A stretch of DNA of 64,000 nucleotides from Flavobacterium sp. 1 (lineage in GTDB: Bacteria; Bacteroidota; Bacteroidia; Flavobacteriales; Flavobacteriaceae): the NCBI RefSeq assembly GCF_002797935.1, contig NZ_PGER01000001.1, positions 248,001-312,000 on the forward strand. Direction: 5' to 3'. Below the pieces are notes generated by a model that was given only the letters and a program-made list of their open reading frames with translations, was not told the DNA's origin and did not search any database. Both the position numbers and the translations under genes were made by a program. The first letter of the stretch is position 1. Each line of letters starts with the position of its first letter. Below, piece by piece: positions 61,877 to 64,000 of the stretch.

Positions 61877-63385
61877 TTACATTTCGAATGTAAAAGTCAT
61901 TGTAAAATTGTTTTTATAAGTGTTGATTCTGGCTCTTTCCGTAAATCCTTGTGAGAAAAACTGTTCTTGCGATGTAGAATGAGTATGAACATAAGAAAAA
62001 TCAAGTTTAATAACTCCGAAACTATAACCCAAACCACCCGAAAAACTATTTAAATCTCCGATGGTTACTGAGTCATTATAAGGACTTCCTTCAAACCGGT
62101 AACCGCCTCGTAGCTTTAAATTTTGTATTCTGTATTCGGCACCAGCTCTTATTTCGTTAGAACTTCCTAAAGCATTATGCATAGCATTATTTAAACCTCT
62201 AAAATAAGGATCGTTTTCGGGGCCAAATTGAGTTTGACTGTAATCTTTGTATTTATAATCCACACTGATTAATCCCGTTTTTCCAAAAACATAAGAAAAA
62301 CTTCCAGTCAGACTGCCTGGGGTCTGCAGATCATAAGGTGCATAATAATTTGTAGTAAGAGGATCTACTACCTTAGGCATTGAGTTTGCATTGTTGGTTA
62401 TAACAGTGGATAATCTTTGTGAAAATTCATCTTTCAAATTGTACCATGTTGGCGATTCATAAGCAAAACCCAGACGTATTTCATTAGTTAATTTTGCAAT
62501 TGCTCCTGCTTGGAACGAAAATCCTGAGCCGTAAGTATGAAGATTGTTTGAAAAATTTAAACTGCTGACCTCATAATTTGAATCCAAGGAATTATTATTG
62601 GATTCATAAAAGGTTGAGTTTTGTACATAATCCGTAAAATGAGAATTTAAGTTTAATCCAATATACAAGAAGTCTTTAATCTGAATAGCACTGTTGAAAA
62701 TCAGTTTTCCGTTATGACCGCTGGAGTAAGTACTGTTTTCATGATAATAATTTCCTCCAGATCGAACATTTGAAGTATATAAAGTATTAGTGTCAGTGTC
62801 GGAAACAGGATTTATAACAAATCCCCAATATCCCAGATAGGCTTGTTGTGGACCATTATCTAGGTCGGCATAATTATTATTTGTTATAAGTCCTAACGAA
62901 ACATCGTTGGTATTGGCATAGCTTAAAAAATATTCGTCTATTGAATGAATTGGATTTACTCCTGCAGAGAATAATGAGTTGTCGTAATTATTAGTGTTCT
63001 CATAATTAATAGAGAAAGAAATTTTTCTCAAATCATTATCAGGATCTCTAGTCTTAAAAACAAAAACACCTCCCGCTTGATTAATATCGAAATTATTCTG
63101 ACCTGATGAAGTAGAACCGCCAAAATATTTGGAGTCATTATCAACATCATAACTTCCCATTGTCGCGGCAAATTGATTATTGTTAAAAACGGCTGATCCC
63201 GCAGGGTTTATATTTATGGATGATAAATCGCCTCCTAATGCTCCAAAAGCACCGCTCATGGATGTAAATCGAGCGGTTCCTTGCAGTTCGCTTTGAGCAT
63301 AACGCATAGCGTCTTTCATTTCTTGTGATTGTACTGTAGAGAATGTTAATCCTGCTGCTAAAAATAACAAAAGGTTCTTTTTCAT
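61877..63385 (-). CDS. OmpP1/FadL/TodX-family outer-membrane transporter
   Basis: 502 residues; signal peptide MKKNLLLFLAAGLTFSTVQS. N-terminal hatch-like part: DAMRYAQSELQGTARFTSMSGAFGALGGDLSSININPAGSAVFNNNQFAATMGS, the family's hallmark (GGDLSSININPAG). The rest is beta-barrel: KISFSINYENTNNYDN, IGLNLNSHFTDYVQNSTFYE, IRLGFAYESPTWYN, GLISVDYKYKDYSQTQF, IRAGAEYRIQNLKLRGGYRFEG, ending KNNFTMTFTFEM. It takes up hydrophobic compounds such as fatty acids through the outer membrane. Followed leftward by a terminator. Confidence 0.9.
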   Translation of the reverse strand: MKKNLLLFLAAGLTFSTVQSQEMKDAMRYAQSELQGTARFTSMSGAFGALGGDLSSININPAGSAVFNNNQFAATMGSYDVDNDSKYFGGSTSSGQNNFDINQAGGVFVFKTRDPDNDLRKISFSINYENTNNYDNSLFSAGVNPIHSIDEYFLSYANTNDVSLGLITNNNYADLDNGPQQAYLGYWGFVINPVSDTDTNTLYTSNVRSGGNYYHENSTYSSGHNGKLIFNSAIQIKDFLYIGLNLNSHFTDYVQNSTFYESNNNSLDSNYEVSSLNFSNNLHTYGSGFSFQAGAIAKLTNEIRLGFAYESPTWYNLKDEFSQRLSTVITNNANSMPKVVDPLTTNYYAPYDLQTPGSLTGSFSYVFGKTGLISVDYKYKDYSQTQFGPENDPYFRGLNNAMHNALGSSNEIRAGAEYRIQNLKLRGGYRFEGSPYNDSVTIGDLNSFSGGLGYSFGVIKLDFSYVHTHSTSQEQFFSQGFTERARINTYKNNFTMTFTFEM

Positions 63386-63430
63386 GGGGTTGAACTTAAG
63401 GTTAGTTATAATTTTCTTGATTAGTGTTTT

Positions 63431-64000
63431 TTATCTTCTTCCGCCACCCATTCTTCCGCCACTGCTACTGCCACTGCCACCACCACTGGACATTCTGCCA
63501 GATCCGCTGGACATATTGCTACTGCTGCTTCTGTAGGAACTGTTGCTGCTTGGAGTGTAGCTTGATCTTTGAGTGTTTTGACTTGGAGTATATGTTCTAG
63601 TTTGGGTGTAATTGCTATTTCTGGACTGAGATTGATTTTGTGTGTAATTTCTAGAAGCAGAATTGGTATAGCTATTTCTGTTTGTAAAATTAGTATAGTC
63701 ATTTCTGTTTGTAAAAGTTGGAGTCCTTCTGTTAACTACATCATTTGTACTGTTTCTGTTGTAGGTATTATTGTATATGCTGTTTCTCCCAGTAGTACTG
63801 TTTCTGTCGGTAAAACTATTTCTAGTGTTGCTGTAGGCGGTAGACCTGTTGCTGGTATAGCTTCCTCCGTAAGACGATCCTCTTCTGCTTCTGTTATAAT
63901 TATAGGAATATGGAGTAGCTGTAGCATGGCTGTAACTATAACCATAACCTGAATATCCGTAGCTAGGATAGCCCCAGCCATACCCCGAATAACCCCATCC
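63431..64000 (-). CDS. Tyr/Asn/Arg/Ser-rich low-complexity protein, N-terminus outside window
   Basis: The minus strand is open from the right edge (64000, exactly on a codon boundary) to TAA 63431-63433: 189 residues. It starts in Gly/Trp/Tyr repeats (GWGYSGYGWGYPSYGYSGYG), then Arg/Ser/Asn/Thr repeats with a recurring TNRNxYTN unit (TFTNRNDYTNFTNRNSYTNS), then YTPSQNTQRSSYTPSSNSSY, and ends in Met/Ser/Gly runs (MSSGSGRMSSGGGSGSSSGG) with a basic tail GGGRR. No start is in the window. The composition is like secreted or membrane-anchored Bacteroidetes envelope proteins; function unknown. 45 bp upstream of the OmpP1 gene, same strand. Confidence 0.75.
   Translation of the reverse strand, partial: GWGYSGYGWGYPSYGYSGYGYSYSHATATPYSYNYNRSRRGSSYGGSYTSNRSTAYSNTRNSFTDRNSTTGRNSIYNNTYNRNSTNDVVNRRTPTFTNRNDYTNFTNRNSYTNSASRNYTQNQSQSRNSNYTQTRTYTPSQNTQRSSYTPSSNSSYRSSSSNMSSGSGRMSSGGGSGSSSGGRMGGGRR

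Noticed and set aside
63421..63981. Ala/Val/Thr-rich ORFs on both strands at the right edge
   Set aside because: Shadows of the repeat-rich minus-strand gene that is open to the window edge.
1..64000. CRISPR arrays, tRNA, rRNA, prophage
   Set aside because: No regularly spaced direct repeats, no tRNA cloverleaf or rRNA-like conserved stretches, and no phage structural genes seen on reading both strands.

Overview
The window is from a member of the Flavobacteriia, most likely Flavobacterium or a close relative. It is AT-rich. Its hallmarks are a SusC/SusD pair, a type IX secretion (T9SS) sorting domain with SBBP repeats, an OmpP1/FadL porin, a THC0290_0291-type secreted protein, lipoprotein signals of Bacteroidetes form, promoter-like TTTG...TAnnTTTG boxes, and hairpin intergenic repeats of a kind I recall from Flavobacterium genomes. 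I see no rRNA, tRNA or CRISPR array.

Layout. 1-2 kb: small minus-strand membrane/lipoprotein genes, one of them apparently cut by an in-frame stop, behind an orphan ECF sigma factor. 2-7.3 kb: an MHS-family transporter; a complete IS630-type insertion sequence (about 3544-4699) with matching ends and an ORFA/-1/ORFB transposase; an SdpR/SdpI pair with a perfect ArsR-type operator; a secreted alpha/beta hydrolase. 7.4-18.2 kb: a large T9SS-sorted SBBP protein, a B12-binding-type radical SAM enzyme, an outer-membrane protein, and a three-gene biotin-dependent acyl-CoA carboxylase. 18.6-20 kb: two tandem PixA/AidA-type inclusion-body proteins. 20.1-20.9 kb: a decay patch with a broken flavin reductase and the C-terminal stub of a response regulator.

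20.9-55 kb is one large beta-mannan (acetylated galactoglucomannan) utilisation locus. Rightward genes: CE2-like esterase, sialate-O-acetylesterase-like esterase, GH3, aldo/keto reductase. A leftward operon starts at 39.9 kb: GH26 mannanase, GPH sugar transporter, GH130 mannosylglucose phosphorylase, AGE-family mannobiose 2-epimerase, tandem CBM-like protein, small lipoprotein, a frameshifted clan GH-A lipoprotein, GH5 mannanase, GH97. Divergent from it are an AraC regulator and a rightward block: SusC, SusD, IPT/TIG surface glycan-binding lipoprotein, GH2, GH27 alpha-galactosidase, GH5 endoglucanase, CHASE4-type hybrid kinase. The predicted pathway is deacetylation and galactose removal outside the cytoplasm, GH26/GH5 cleavage, SusCD import, inner-membrane transport of mannobiose, epimerisation to mannosyl-glucose, and phosphorolysis to mannose-1-phosphate plus glucose. 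The order GH26-transporter-GH130-epimerase matches the known Bacteroides fragilis mannan cluster. An orphan RES-domain protein sits inside the locus and ends in a perfect hairpin shared with the convergent GH97 gene.

55-64 kb is ordinary: GNAT acetyltransferase, beta-barrel porin, DegT aminotransferase, peptidoglycan amidase, a Gly-rich secreted protein with rimO, OmpP1, and a Tyr/Asn/Arg/Ser-rich low-complexity protein running off the right edge.

The most unusual points are an in-frame GC-rich repeat insertion in the GH3 gene, a two-type family of long intergenic hairpin repeats (including a 54-bp perfect palindrome), the RES gene with its shared stop-codon hairpin, the tandem PixA-like genes, and several genes caught in decay.
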